Source of the DNA: Nectonema munidae
Lineage: Eukaryota; Nematomorpha; Nectonematoida; Nectonematidae
Length of the DNA stretch: 64,000 nt
Reading direction: 5' to 3'
Assembly (NCBI GenBank): GCA_030549495.1
Contig: JAUIRK010000997.1
Coordinates: 1 to 64,000, forward strand
The notes below the pieces were generated by a model. The model had not been told where the DNA came from. It saw only the letters and a program-made list of their open reading frames with translations, and searched no databases. Shown here one piece after another: positions 34,025 to 45,744 of this stretch. The position numbers and the translations under genes are program-made. How positions within the stretch are numbered: position 1 is the stretch's first letter; every line of letters starts with the position of its first letter.

Positions 34025-35768
34025 CTGCAAAACATAAGGAGCTTATGGACTAGTATTACTATTTTAGTTAAATACATCGAACATCAAAACGTTAGTTTAT
34101 AGGAAGTCTTTCAAAGAAGACGTCCACACTAGAGAGAATATTTTGAAAAAAACTTATAATAAAGGAGTACTTAAAATAAAGTAATTTTTTGTGTAGGGTA
34201 AATAAATAATGATAAAATTTTGTCATAACGGAATTTATTTGGGAAACTTGAGCAGCTATTCCAAAAAGGAACACAAGATTTCGTTGAGAAACAAAACGAA
34301 ATTTTGTCGATAGTTATCAAACATAAAATTTTCAATATTTTATGTTAAATTTATATAGTGAGTAAATATATTTGGCTTTTGACAATATCATATTTTCATT
34401 GTCGACAATCAAAAAATTCATATTTTTTGGTTTAAGATAAAACCTTGCTTATATCAACTATAAAATTAATTGTTTATATTTTGATCAAATTCCTCCCAGT
34501 TCCTGAAAAAAACTTGATTAGATTGTCGGAAAAATTTTCTGCTTCTTTGAACTAATTTAAAATTTTTATATTTAAGTATGTTAATTTATATATTAAAAAT
34601 AAATTTTTTGACTCTTCGGAAAATCTCATTTTTATAAAATGGCAAATCTATTGTTTTTGTCGCAACTATAAAAGTGAAAATTCTATGTTATGTATATTGA
34701 ATTTAAAACTTTAATAAACTTGTTTAGATATCAAGAAATGTTTTTCCATTTTTGACAGAACATAATTGTTTCTTTCATTTTTTATCCGACCCAGTTATTT
34801 TAAGAAACTTGAATTACAGTGGTTAAAATGGAAATTGTAAATTCTTATGAAAAATATCATTTATCGTGATGAGACACTTCTTGGCATGACACTTGCAAGT
34901 TTAAAAAGGTTGGTTTATTTTCTTATAAAAATATTATTATTCTTAGTTAGTTGACTATTTAGTAAATTAACGAAATACTTATTTTTGCTGTCAACGAAAC
35001 TTCGTGAAATTATTTTGAAGGACGACTTACGTGCCTTTTTTGGTCCATCGCATTAATGAAATGAGAATGTTTACAGTTGTGCACACAACTGTAATAAAAG
35101 CGTTGGCACTAATACAAAAAACACTCATCTCAAACAAAATATTAAAGAAAAAGTCGTGACGTTTATTGATTCATACAACGATGGAATGTAGTTCCCTGAT
35201 ATCTTAAGGGGGAATTGAGTGTTGGTGTTCAGAGTCAGATTGCTAGAAAGTTCGCGACGAAGAGTAGTTGCACAGCAGAGCGTGCTTGTAGTGGTCATAA
35301 ATGGTTGAAACAAATTTCTGGGGCAAGTCATTTTTAGAATGAATAAAAGCGCATAATGTAGTGAGAAGTTCTTTGACTATGCTTTCTCAAAAAACAATAA
35401 AATATGCAATAAATGTGCGACGCATCCTCTACGGCCATGCTTATAACCTATCATGTATCTTCTGTATACTCTTTCACTGCGTCACTAATGTACAAATAGC
35501 AAATATAGCCAAGCGGTACTATATTTTTATAATTGTTATATTCAAAAATAAATTAAAAATCGCTTTTTATACTTTCCTAACAATCCAAGTTTTACATTGC
35601 ATAATCTCAATTTTTTCATCAACACTGTCACAAAATAATATGAAATGGTGATTTTATATCTGTTATGTTTGATTACATATTGATTAGGTTTCATTCATCC
35701 CAAACTTTGCAGTGACTTATAATTTGCATACTAGGTAATAAACCATTTGAAGTTTAAGGTAAGAAAAC
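34025..35768. other. CPSF2 intron of 1.7 kb
   Basis: AT-rich. About 35020-35340 is somewhat less AT-rich but shows no identifiable protein or repeat ends. Confidence 0.35.
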
Positions 35769-35887
35769 CTGATTAGTTCTCCATACTCATCCCATTTAAG
35801 ACGCTCGTCGTGATAAGGAAAGATTGGATAAGCTTTTCTAAGAGAAGCTCTGACTTCACTTGCTATTACGCACTCGTTTTCCAAAAT
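35769..35887 (-). CDS. CPSF2: CPSF2 exon, KWDEYGE block
   Basis: Acceptor ACTTTCTAG, donor GTTTTCTTACC, 119 bp. It reads ILENECVIASEVRASLRKAY, then PIFPYHDERLKWDEYGELI. Human CPSF-100 has [21 protein letters not shown] followed by IIK. This conserved segment lies in the insertion between the halves of the beta-CASP/metallo-beta-lactamase fold. The start is phase 0. Whether it joins directly to the 44885-44990 exon or an unseen small exon intervenes is unresolved. Confidence 0.93.
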
Positions 35888-36290
35888 CTAGAAAGTAATA
35901 AAATATAATAAAATATTTGTATAATAATGTCTACAATATATGTCTACTCAACCTCTCAATCTTTTAAAATTTCTGATACTCAACCTTTTCGATGATTGCT
36001 TTTCTTACCACCACTGGGCCACAAAGTATATATTATATGAAAAATTTGTATGTATATATGAATGGAATAATTCAATTAGAATAAAAGTATTAATAAAAAG
36101 GTAAAAGTAAATAAGCAAGACAATAAAACTTTTATTATACATGTCAAAAGTACAATATCAAATGTTTTGTAAAATTTTTCTAGTGCTTTTGCTTTAAATA
36201 TTTGATTGATGTCTGCATTAATGTTTGAATTTTGTATCACCAGAATGATGAACAAATGTTTGTAGGTTGTTTATAATAATATATATGTAT
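35888..36290. other. CPSF2 intron, unassigned
   Basis: AT-rich sequence leading into the minisatellite arm. Nothing recognised. Confidence 0.3.
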
Positions 36291-36296
36291 TAAATC

Positions 36297-36905
36297 TCCA
36301 ACCTGTATATTACGATGATTCATCTCCAACCTGTATACTACGATGATTCATCTCCAACCTGTATTCTACGATGATTCATCTCCAACATGTATTCTACGAT
36401 GTTTCATCTCCAACCTGTATACTAGGATGTTTCATCTTCAACCTGTATACTAAGATGATTCATCTCCAACCTTTATACTAAGATGATTCATCTCCAACCT
36501 GTATACTACGATGATTCATCTTCAACCTGTATACTACGATGATTCATCTCCAACCTGTATACTACGATGATTCATCTCCAACCTGTATACTACGATGATT
36601 CATCTCCAACCTTTATACTAAGATGATTCATCTCCAACCTGTATACTACGATGATTCATCTCCAACCTGTATTCTACGATGATTCATCTCCAACATGTAT
36701 TCTACGATGTTTCATCTCCAACCTGTATACTAGGATGTTTCATCTTCAACCTGTATACTAAGATGATTCATCTCCAACCTTTATACTAAGATGATTCATC
36801 TCCAACCTGTATACTACGATGATTCATCTTCAACCTGTATACTACGATGATTCATCTCCAACCTGTATACTACGATGATTCATCTCCAACCTGTATACTA
36901 CGATG
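36297..36905 (+). repeat. 28-bp minisatellite, left arm, with 308-bp higher-order period
   Basis: About 22 monomers. A variant series (GTATTCTACG, CCAACATG, TACTAGGATG, TTTATACTAAG and others) starting at 36361 repeats in the same order at 36669. That is 308 bp or eleven monomers, so blocks of eleven were duplicated. Confidence 0.88.
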
Positions 36906-38149
36906 GTTTCTATTCCATGTACAAATAACTAGGGAGACAATGTTTAACTTTCTGTTCACATTCTCCTAGATGTAAGATTTGATATATCTCATTCGGGGAG
37001 ACGATGCTACATAAGTTATTACCTATATACATTATACCTGTATACTACGATGGTTCATCTCCAACCTGTATACCGTGATAATTCATCTCCAACCTATCAG
37101 CTCATATTTTGCTAGATGTAAGATTTGATATACCTCATTCGGGGAGAGGATGTTAGATAAGTTATTAATTTTTTCACGATATTAAATAATATATTTTATC
37201 AAATAATCAAAATAAAATTCTGTAATCAAAGAATCGAAAAATATTCTTTAAAAAATCAAAAAATATAAAACTTTCTGTTCACATTTTGCTAGATGTAAGA
37301 TTTGATATACCTCATTCGGGGAGATGATACTACATAAGTTATTACCTGTATACTACGATGGTTCATCTCCAACCTGTATACCGCGATGATTCATCTCCAA
37401 CCTATCAGTTCATATTTTGCTAGATGTAAAATTTGATATACATCATTCGGGGAGAGGATGTTAGATAAGTTATTACATATATTTTTGCAATTTTTTCACG
37501 ATAATATATTTTATCAAATAATCAAAATAAAATTCTGTAATCAAAGAATCGAAAAATATTCTTTAAAAAATCAAAAAATATTAAACTTCTGTTCATATTT
37601 TGCTACCTCATACGATGTTACAAAAGTTGATACCTTTAAATATGATATTTGTCAAATAATCAAAGAATCGAAAAATGTTAAAATCAAAAAATATTTATTC
37701 TTTTTAAATATATCGTTGGCTCCCCTTACTTTTAGTTTCGTATGTGCATAATTTGATAAAAATTAATTATTAAAGACTAGGTTTATCTTTCTATTTTAAA
37801 AGTAAGAGGAGCCAACGATATATTTAAAAAGAACAAATTATTTTTGATTTGAACATTTTTCGATTATTTGATAAATATAATATTTAAAATCGTGCAAATT
37901 GCATAATATAGGTATTAGCTTTTGTAACATCGTATGAGGTAGCAAAATATGAACAGAAAGTTTCATATTTTTTGATTTTTTAAAGAATATTTTTCGATTC
38001 TTTGATTACAGAATTTTATTTTTATTATTTGATAAAATATATTATTTAATATCGTGAAAAAATGCAAAAATATAGGTAATAACTTATCTAACATCCTCTC
38101 CCCGAATGAGGTATCAAATTTTACATCTAGCAAAATATGAACTAATATG

Positions 38150-39195
38150 TTGGAGATGAATCATCGCGGTATACAGGTTGGAGATGAACCATCGTAGTAT
38201 ACAGGTATATAGGTAATAACTTATGTAGCATCGTCTCCCCGAATGAGGTATATCAAATCTTACATCTAGCAAAATGTGAACAGAAAGTTGAACATTGTCT
38301 CCCTAGTCATTTGTACATGGAATAGAAACCATCGTAGTATACAGGTTGGAGATGAATCATCGTAGTATACAGGTTGGAGATGAATCATCTTAGTATACAA
38401 GTTGGAGATGAAACATCGTAGTATACAGGTTGGAGATGAAACATCGTAGTATACATGTTGGAGATGAATCATCGTAGAATACAGGTTGGAGATGAATCAT
38501 CGTAGTATACAGGTTGGAGATAAATCATCGTAGTATACAGGTTGGAGATGAATCATCGTAATATACAGGTTGGAGATGAATCATCTTAGTATACAAGTTG
38601 GAGATGAATCATCGTAGTATACAGGTTGGAGATGAAACATCGTAGTATACAGGTTGGAGATGAATCATCGTAGTATACATGTTGGAGATGAATCATCGTA
38701 GAATACAGGTTGGAGATGAATCATCGTAGTATACAGGTTGGAGATGAATCATCGTAGTATACAGGTTGGAGATGAATCATCGTAATATACAGGTTGGAGA
38801 TGAATCATCTTAGTATACAAGTTGGAGATGAAACATCGTAGTATACAGGTTGGAGATGAAACATCGTAGTATACATGTTGGAGATGAATCATCGTAGTAT
38901 ACAGGTTGGAGATGAATCATCGTAGTATACAGGTTGGAGATGAATCATCGTAGTATACAGGTTGGAGATGAATCATCGTAGTATACAGGTTGGAGATGAA
39001 TCATCTTAGTATACAAGTTGGAGATGAAACATCGTAGTATACAGGTTGGAGATAAAACATCGTAGTATACATGTTGGAGATGAATCATCGTAGTATACAG
39101 GTTGGAGATGAATCATCGTAGTATACAGGTTGGAGATGAATCATCGTAGTATATAGTTTGGAGATGAATCATCGTAGTATACAGGTTGGAGATAA
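38150..39195 (-). repeat. 28-bp minisatellite, right arm, with 224-bp higher-order period
   Basis: About 31 monomers of GTAGTATACAGGTTGGAGAT plus GAATCATC run from about 38335, with isolated units near 38150. The variant GTAGAATACAGG recurs at 38474 and 38698, 224 bp or eight monomers apart, among other repeated variants. The different period shows the arms expanded independently. Confidence 0.85.
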
Positions 39196-39530
39196 CAATC
39201 AAGTTGTCTACCCGCGGTCAACCGTACAGGTTATGAGAATATATCATTACATAATAGAGAAAAGTTTCCTAAACTCTTCATACTGAAAAAAATATTTCTT
39301 CAAATATATTACTGAGCTAGAAGGTTGATGCAATCAGAATTACAAACAAGGTAATTTGACTTCATAAAATCGTGCAGTTATGGTACGATTGAGAGCTTAC
39401 AATGAAAGTATAATCTCGAGTAATAATTGTGGTGTGTTCATTGTAAAAAAAAATTAAAAAGTAAATTTTTCCCATTTTTTAAGAAGAGTTTCCTAAAACT
39501 TCATATAGAAATAATATTTCTTCAATGTGT
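39196..39530. repeat. Outer flank of the palindromic element
   Basis: AACAATCAAGTTGTCTACCC, CCGTACAGGTTATGAGAATA and AGAGTTTCCTAAA-like sequence recur at about 51540-51650 just outside the second copy of the family, so they belong to the mobile or repeat unit. Confidence 0.65.
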
Positions 39531-39559
39531 GTGCATGCGCATGTGTGTTAGATTCGAAA

Positions 39560-40445
39560 ATTATAATTATTTTATAAAAACATAGAAATAAATTTAGGGT
39601 ATTGTAAGGGAGTAGTTTATAAAGAGAAAAAACAATATAAATTCATGAGGTTACTTATTGAGAAAAATTGATTAAAACACATATTTTAATCTATTTATCT
39701 TATCTTTAGAAATTTATATGCAGTAAACAATAATAAAAATAATATTTATCCAAAACATATTTTTTTCGAGGAATCAAAGTGTAAATCAAACCCGCACTTA
39801 AATTTTGGAGAACTAATTCAAAAGTTATAAGTAAAAAACGAAGGTTAATTTATAAAAAAACCGAAAACTAAAAAGATTTTCTAAAAATCTAAAAATAAAT
39901 TTTGGTTCTGATAGTAGAGTGATTTTATAATTGTCTTGGAAATTGTTACAAATTAAAGGTGAACATTTGTCAAAATGTAACAATATAAAAATCTACAAAT
40001 TAATTTAAGGTATTGTAAGGAAGTAGTTTATAGTGAAAAAAGAATATAAATTCATGAGATTACTTATTGAGAAAAATTTATTAAAACACATAATTTGAAT
40101 TTTTTTTGATATTTTTTTTCTTCGGTGAACACATCAATAAGCGTAATCCAAAATATTTTTTGTGGCATAGAAATTTTTATGCACTAAACAATAATAAAAA
40201 TAATATTTATCTTTAAAAATAAAAAATAAAATTTCGGCAACTATTTTTAATCGTATACATTATGAACTAACTTAAAATTTTGACGAATAATCCAAAAGTT
40301 ATAAGCAATATAAAAACGAAGATTAATTTATAAACTAAAGCTATTTTATAAAAATCTACAAATAAATTTAGGTTCTGATAGTAGAGTGGTTTTATAATTG
40401 TCTTGGAAATTGTTACAAATTAGGGGTGAAAATTTGTCAAAATTT
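39560..40445. repeat. Tandem duplication of about 0.42-0.45 kb
   Basis: GGTATTGTAAGG with TACTTATTGAGAAAAATT, and GGTTCTGATAGTAGAGTG with TTGTCTTGGAAATTGTTACA, occur twice in the same order (starting about 39597/40009 and 39903/40371). Moderately diverged; noncoding. Confidence 0.75.
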
Positions 40446-40508
40446 AACAAGCTTTAGTTTGAAATTGCCAAATATAAAAAATATGCATACCTCATCTACT
40501 AATTTTAA

Positions 40509-41465
40509 CCCTCGAAAGACCAAGTATGGCTTTTTACTCCATCCAAGTTTTCAAGTTTGTTTTTGGTCTATAAAAATATATGTAACCCAGCCAGTAAATA
40601 TCATGTATTTTTGCGTTTATATATTACTAATTCAGTATGCCTATTTTCACTTTATCAGGTAACGTAAATTTTCTTACAGCGGAGTGCTTCTAAATACAGG
40701 TGTACAAAATGCTCAGCAGTGAAAAATAACCTTATTTTTTTCCAAAATTTATTTAAAAAAAGAAAGAATAAAAATTGTTTTCATTTTATGAAACATGTGA
40801 AAAAACCGAAGAATTTCGAATTTCAAAGTTAAAATATATCATTTCTTGGTGAAAATTCCAACAAAATTAACACCATCTAAACTAAAAAAAAATTTATGCT
40901 GAAAAGGTTTCAAAAATTTCATTTTCGTTTTTTATGAGGGACAACAATAGTTTATTCCACAGAGTTCCAGGTTACGTTGTATAAAAAATGCTAAACAAAA
41001 TGTTTACGATTTGACTTTCATATTGGAAGATGACTTTTCAGAAGCCATGATTTATTTTCTTAGTAATCATCGTTACGGTAAAAAATGGGTGTAAAGGCAT
41101 TTTCCACAAAAATAAAAAAACTTGAGAAACTGAACTGGAATAAAAAAAAATTTTAATTATATAAAATTTATTTCTAGATTAAACAAAAAAATGAGATTTA
41201 TTGACATCTTGGACATACAAAACTCTTATGATTTTTACATATAAATCGATGACATATATCACATCTTCTTGTTCCTCTTGTCATAGGTTTGCAATTTTGA
41301 TCTGAACAAAATTCTCGGGAAGAAGAAATACTGGATTGTCTATAGCATGTGTATTCTCGCAACATTTTATTTGCTGTGTCTACCCCTCCTTTATATTTGT
41401 TATAAAGAACAATTATTTCTGGCTTTTTTCGGTGTCCTAGCGTTATTATGTCCCCTAAATGTTAA
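40509..41465 (-). pseudogene. piggyBac remnant with C-terminal zinc-binding tail
   Basis: Minus-strand reading at 41198-41465 gives RKKPEIIVLYNKYKGGVD, then TANKMLREYTCYR, then a cysteine tail CKPMTRGTRRCDIC, FICKNHKSFVCPRCQ and stop. This is the end of a piggyBac transposase, whose C-terminal cysteine-rich domain binds DNA. TTAA followed by CCCTCGAAAGACC at 40505 is a likely terminus. The N-terminal two thirds of the protein is absent. Confidence 0.75.
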
Positions 41466-41469
41466 CTGG

Positions 41470-41960
41470 ACAAGCAATAAACGACTTTAAAATTTTTCCT
41501 TGTATGTTTTTGAGGTATATAAGCAGTCAGTGATTTTTCTGGCTAAGGTTTGCTACAATGCATGTAGCATGCATGCGCATACACCTTTAAAAGTTAATAC
41601 AGTATGTACGGAAATTCAAATTGGTGGCCAAACTGCGTATAGCGCCCACCCGTCCATAGCGGTCGCTTTTTTGTTTCCCTTGAGTGGTCACTATAGACAG
41701 GTTTTACTTATATAAAGCTTCAAAATAATTCAATCAAAACTTTTAATTTTAAAGGAATAAAAAATGTTTGCTCAGAGAAGAGATATATTAAAAAGTCTAA
41801 AAAATCGTATTCTTTTTGCCAAAAAATAAGATTAGATAACCCTAAAAAAATCTTCTATTCTTAATTGGGGTGGATTAGAAAATATACTATGATTCATTTT
41901 TAACACTCTAACATTTAATTATAGTACGACTACAGCATAGAGATAATTAAAAATAGCATC
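41470..41960. other. Unassigned
   Basis: A plus-strand frame at 41500-41715 has no recognisable domain. Nothing else seen. Confidence 0.3.
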
Positions 41961-41964
41961 TCTA

Positions 41965-42400
41965 TTCCTTTTCAAAAACACGAGGATTTTTACGCAGTTG
42001 TCTTCTTAATTTCAAATAAAATACGGGGCAATTATAGAATATTATAAATTTTAATGCACAACAAAATATAGGCATATCGTACAAATATGTAGTTGAATCA
42101 GTATTTAAAAAGACAATGACATTTGACCCCTTGTCTCCCTATTTTTATCATATCAAATCAAACAGGAAGCAAAATTTATCTAAAATAAGTATCAAATTAA
42201 AACTACGGGAAAGTGTATCTCTACTGTAGTAAAAAATTTCCTATCAAAAAATCTGCCCTCAATAATGTGTTATTAAATACATTTTTAAAAAACAAGGATT
42301 TTTATCCCGTTGTCTCCCATTTTATTATTTTAAATCAAGCACGGCGCAAACTTTATTATAAAAAGGTATCAAATTAATGAAAGGTCCCCTTATGTTAGCC
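41965..42400. repeat. Three degenerate units of about 150 bp
   Basis: Each has an AAAACA(C/A)GAGGATTTTTA-like start or relic, a (G/C)TTGTCTCCC block and AAGTATCAAATTAA-like sequence. Related to 30590-30710. Strongly diverged. Confidence 0.5.
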
Positions 42401-42493
42401 ACTACGTGGTCATGTAAAATATATCATGACCTATGAAGATTTAAAATTCATCGTTAAAATAACTTTAATGCAAAAGTTTGCCACTTACCAATT

Positions 42494-43742
42494 TTAATTT
42501 CGATATGAGATAGCACCGGTGTGCGGTTTCTTCACCGCACATTCTTGATACAAATATAACAAATACTTTTCGTTAAAAAACGGCAAAGTTGTATTTCGCA
42601 AATACTTATATGCAATGTATTCTGAAGGCCCATAAAAATGCTTTAAATTGGTATATAGAATGATGCATTTGGTTGACAAATCAAATCTTCAATCTTCTTA
42701 TGCCAACATTCAACGGAGTTATTGGTTCTTCGTAAATCGTTTGAAACTCTCTCGTGAACTGACCACAAATCAATTTCATATAATGCCTTTCTTCTTCTTC
42801 CCCTCTGAACGATTCCAAGCCATGTAGCTTCAAAATATTGTAAAAATTCTCATAATGTTTCATCGGTTTCTTCAACAAAAGACTCCATTAACTTATTGAA
42901 CAGAGCACAAACATCACAAGGAGGAACAAATGCGAGAGCCTGTATTTGCTTTATAATAAAAGCATTACTGCGCTCATTATACCATGTCTGCAATCCTAAG
43001 GTTTGGATTTTTCTCCACAAACACTTCCGAAAAAATTATCTTCATTTGGTTGATGGCCGAGCTTTCAAAATCAGCAGTAATGGAAACAGGATCTAATTGC
43101 TCTTCATACAAAAACTTAAAAATAATAGAATAAGTAGTCTCATCTTTGTTTTCGGTAATGCAGTATACTAACGGTAAAGTCATATTTTGATCAATAAGAC
43201 CATGAATGGTATATAGTTGTTTTCCATTAGGAGCCGCTTTGAAAGTTCCATCACAGAACCATCTTCTCTTAGACTTCATGTTGAGATTCTGTGTTGTTGA
43301 ATATATTTTTACACTATTTTCATCAAATAATAAGAATGGCTCTCCCCTTGTTGTTATAGTCAAGTGTTCACCTCTAGAAGTTGAATTGCAAACTCTCCTT
43401 ATTGTCTGAGCTAAAGATTCTTTTTTTGGAAGCTTTCCCACTATGGATACTGGAACATCGTTTGTGCACTGATTTATTATAGATGATTGAATTTCTTCAC
43501 AAAGATGAGAACGAATTTTTATCTTATGTATAACTTTTATAACATCTATATGAAAACCTTCTGCTGTTGTGAATATTCTGTAGTTTTGCAAATTGTTTCA
43601 CCTTGCGTCATTGCTGTCGTTACATTATTTGTCGTTTTTCAGATTTCCAATAAATTCGTTCATTAATCACTTTATCTATCACGTATGCATAGCCTTCATG
43701 TAGCAGTTTCTTTCCACCCATTTGAGTCTTGATTATTTCCAT
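42494..43742 (-). pseudogene. MULE transposase with FLYWCH-like N-terminus
   Basis: From the ATG at 43742: MGGKKLLHEGYAYVIDK and INERIYWKSE, a partial FLYWCH zinc finger. Then, at 42977-43591, RRWFCDGTFKAAP (first catalytic Asp) and ITADFESSAIN (second). Next come IQALAFVPPCDVCALF and RRTNNSVECWHKKIEDLI in a shifted frame, which hold the third acidic residue of the MULE triad. A last piece is 42494-42679. Four or so frame changes (near 43600, 42970, 42880, 42700 and 42650) disable it. Similar to the element at 57218. Terminal repeats were not found. Confidence 0.85.
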
Positions 43743-43799
43743 TATGATGGGTTTGGTAGAATTGAAATTTATAGAAACTTTTAAATCTTGAAGGAAGTT

Positions 43800-44110
43800 A
43801 ATTGGTGAATAAATTTATAACAGACTGAAAAATAAATGTAAATAATGATAGATAAATAAATAAATAAATAGATACTGTATTTTCTCTCTCATTATCATTT
43901 ATCGTTTATCATTTATCTTCCCCCTGTCTTTAACATTTATCATTGTCTGTTCGATACATTCTACTTTATTCTCTCTTTCATTATCATTTATCTTCCCCCT
44001 GTCTTTATCATTTATCATTGTCTGTTCGACACTTTGTCCATTCGACACTTTGTCTTTCAACACTCTTTATTTCTACACTATGTATTTCGACATTCTGTCC
44101 GAACACGGTG
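43800..44110. repeat. Pyrimidine-rich and AT microsatellite region
   Basis: AAATAAATAAATAAATA near 43855 and two copies of TCATTTATCTTCCCCCTGTC (about 43910 and 43987), then TTCGACACTTTGTCCATTCG repeats. Possibly one end of the MULE. Confidence 0.45.
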
Positions 44111-44862
44111 CGCTAACATCAATAACAAGAATGATAGCAGTGGAATGTGAGAGTATATATAAGAGTAGATATATATAAAGTATGACTACTGATGAGTGAA
44201 GAGGAAAAAACTCTAGGTGACTGTTAAGTTGTAAGTTTGGACCTTGTCTAGAAAAAAATAAAAAACTTTTTTCAAAAAAAAAAATATTTTAAGAACATTC
44301 CTTGTATAAAAGAATCCTTAGAGTAAAAACTTTTAAAAAAAATCCCTTTTGGTTTGGGCGCTATGCAAGTCCTATTACTTCAAGATTCCAAATTAAACTT
44401 TGTAGAGAATTTAGAGTTGTCTTTTTGATGCTTTGTGAACATGAAAAGGCAGTTTAAAATTGTTTTTTATATAGTTTGAGTACTTAGGTATCATAAAAAG
44501 TTCTATTTTTGAGAATAAAATTAAATAAAATTTTAAAGATTTTGATTAGAATAAAATTTTGAAAAAAATTATGATATTTTTTACATACCCACATAGTGAA
44601 CAATGAGGCATTTTTATGTATTCTCCATTGAGGAAAACTAATAAATCACACAAGTAAGCAAAAAATTTTAATATTTAGCATCTGTGTGTTTAAAGGAGAT
44701 GATATTAATTTTAAGGAGGCATACACTAAAGTTAGTTAGCATTTGTGTGTTTTGAAGAGTTGATATTAATTTTAAGGAGGCATAGAACAAGCTTAGAATT
44801 GTATTTGAAAAAATTAAAATTAAAATGCAAATGTCATACACTGCGTAGAGGAGCAAAAACAC
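44110..44862 (+). repeat. Dispersed repeat with ribozyme-like core remnant
   Basis: GAGAGTATATATAAGAGTAG at 44151 is the inverse of sequence beside the hammerhead motif at 56.8 kb. TTTGTAGAGAATTTAGAG and GTTTGAGTACTTAGGTATCA (44398-44500) recur at 52.4 kb and inversely at 60.3 kb. GGAGGCATA with TTAGCAT(T/C)TGTGTGTTT (44690-44780) recurs at 56.36 kb. At 44193, CTGATGAG followed by GAAA at short spacing is a possible degenerate hammerhead core. Confidence 0.6.
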
Positions 44863-44884
44863 TTAAGCGCGTCTTTCTCAAGAC

Positions 44885-44990
44885 ATTATTCGATTCATTC
44901 TCTTCCTTCTTTGCAACAATTTCTTCCTCGTCTTCGTCATCATCGGCGAGTGAAAGAGCTGGAGATGTTTCAAAATAAAGCAGTGCCGAG
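44885..44990 (-). CDS. CPSF2: CPSF2 exon, acidic stretch
   Basis: Acceptor TTTTTTCTAG. The first base completes Ser with the upstream exon, and the frame reads SALLYFETSPALSLADDDED and EEEIVAKKEENESNN. Human CPSF-100 has an acidic run (SSDESDIEEDID) here. Taking donor AAT|GTCTTG keeps phase 0 for the 35887 exon. An alternative donor AA|GTGTTT at 44862 would need another small exon. The 3' boundary is therefore tentative. Confidence 0.8.
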
Positions 44991-45043
44991 CTAGAAAAAA
45001 GAAGAGGCTAAAAACAGGCAGTTGAAAGAAGAAAGTACGAGAC

Positions 45044-45156
45044 CTGCCATTTTTTTCTTTCTTTTTCTTTGTTTTCTTAAAACAATTTTCTTCAAACTTT
45101 ATCTTATTCAACGCTTCTTTTAATTCTTTGCCTTCAAGACGAACGCGCTTACGGAA
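45044..45156 (-). CDS. CPSF2: CPSF2 exon, RKRVRLEGKEL block
   Basis: Acceptor CTGTTTTTAG, donor GTCTCGTAC, 113 bp. It reads FRKRVRLEGKELKEALNK and then a lysine-rich run. Human CPSF-100 has [20 protein letters not shown] directly after the beta-CASP domain. Upstream junction is phase 0 with ..FLNLD at 48201. The downstream intron is only 53 bp (44991-45043). Confidence 0.93.
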
Positions 45157-45740
45157 CTAAAAACAGACATAAATAGGATAGCTCATTTCTAAGAGTTAAT
45201 TGCCAAGTAACAAAGGAGAACGACATAAGCCAAAGTGCCACTTTGTTGAATGAATTATTAAAACATATTTATCTGTTTTGCAAAAGTAATGACGGATATG
45301 TAAACTCATCTTTTCGCAAAAGCATAATTACCAAAAATATCAAAGTTAAAATGAAAAAATAGAGAGAGAAAAACGTTTTGTAAAAACTTTAACTCTTTCG
45401 AAATTAAAAAGAAAACTTTTTCAAAAAAAATGAAAAAGAGTTTCGTAGTTCACTTTTCAAAGACAAAAAAGAATCACATAAATATCATAATCAAGTAAAA
45501 TACTGTCTTTGTAAAGTACAAAACAGGTCATCGTCTTAGACCAATTCTTAACTTTAGATGGTCTCATACTTTTATTTTTCGAAATTTAATGCCGCAATTT
45601 TCAATATCCCGTAACAATAGAGTTTCAAAATATAAGAGTTATCTTACTACTTAAGATTCAGAAAAGTAAAAAGTGTTTTCTAATGATACCTCTTATAATG
45701 TTTTTGTTATTGACGAAAAATTTCAAGAATTGTTAGAAGC
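45157..45740. other. CPSF2 intron, unassigned part
   Basis: AT-rich with oligo-A runs. No element recognised before the piggyBac remnant. Confidence 0.3.
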
Positions 45741-45744
45741 AAAA

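Larger units (their letters stand above)
36297..39195. repeat. Giant inverted repeat with 28-bp minisatellite arms
   Basis: TATCGTTGGC at 37711-37720 pairs with GCCAACGATA at 37811-37820, placing the centre near 37766. Outward, both arms carry AATCAAAGAATCGAAAAATA, a TCATTCGGGGAGA block (inverse TCTCCCCGAATGA) and then a 28-bp minisatellite. The left array (36297-36905) reads GATGATTCATCTCCAACC plus TGTATACTAC. The right (about 38150-39195) is its reverse complement. Copy numbers differ between arms. All inside a CPSF2 intron. Confidence 0.92.

Noticed and set aside
36297-39195. CRISPR-like array of 28-bp repeats
   Set aside because: The monomers are directly adjacent with no unique spacers, variants follow higher-order periods, and the context is a eukaryotic intron.
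44745-44978. Plus-strand frame with a serine-rich tail
   Set aside because: Antisense to the acidic CPSF2 exon (GAA/GAT codons read as TTC/ATC/TCA).
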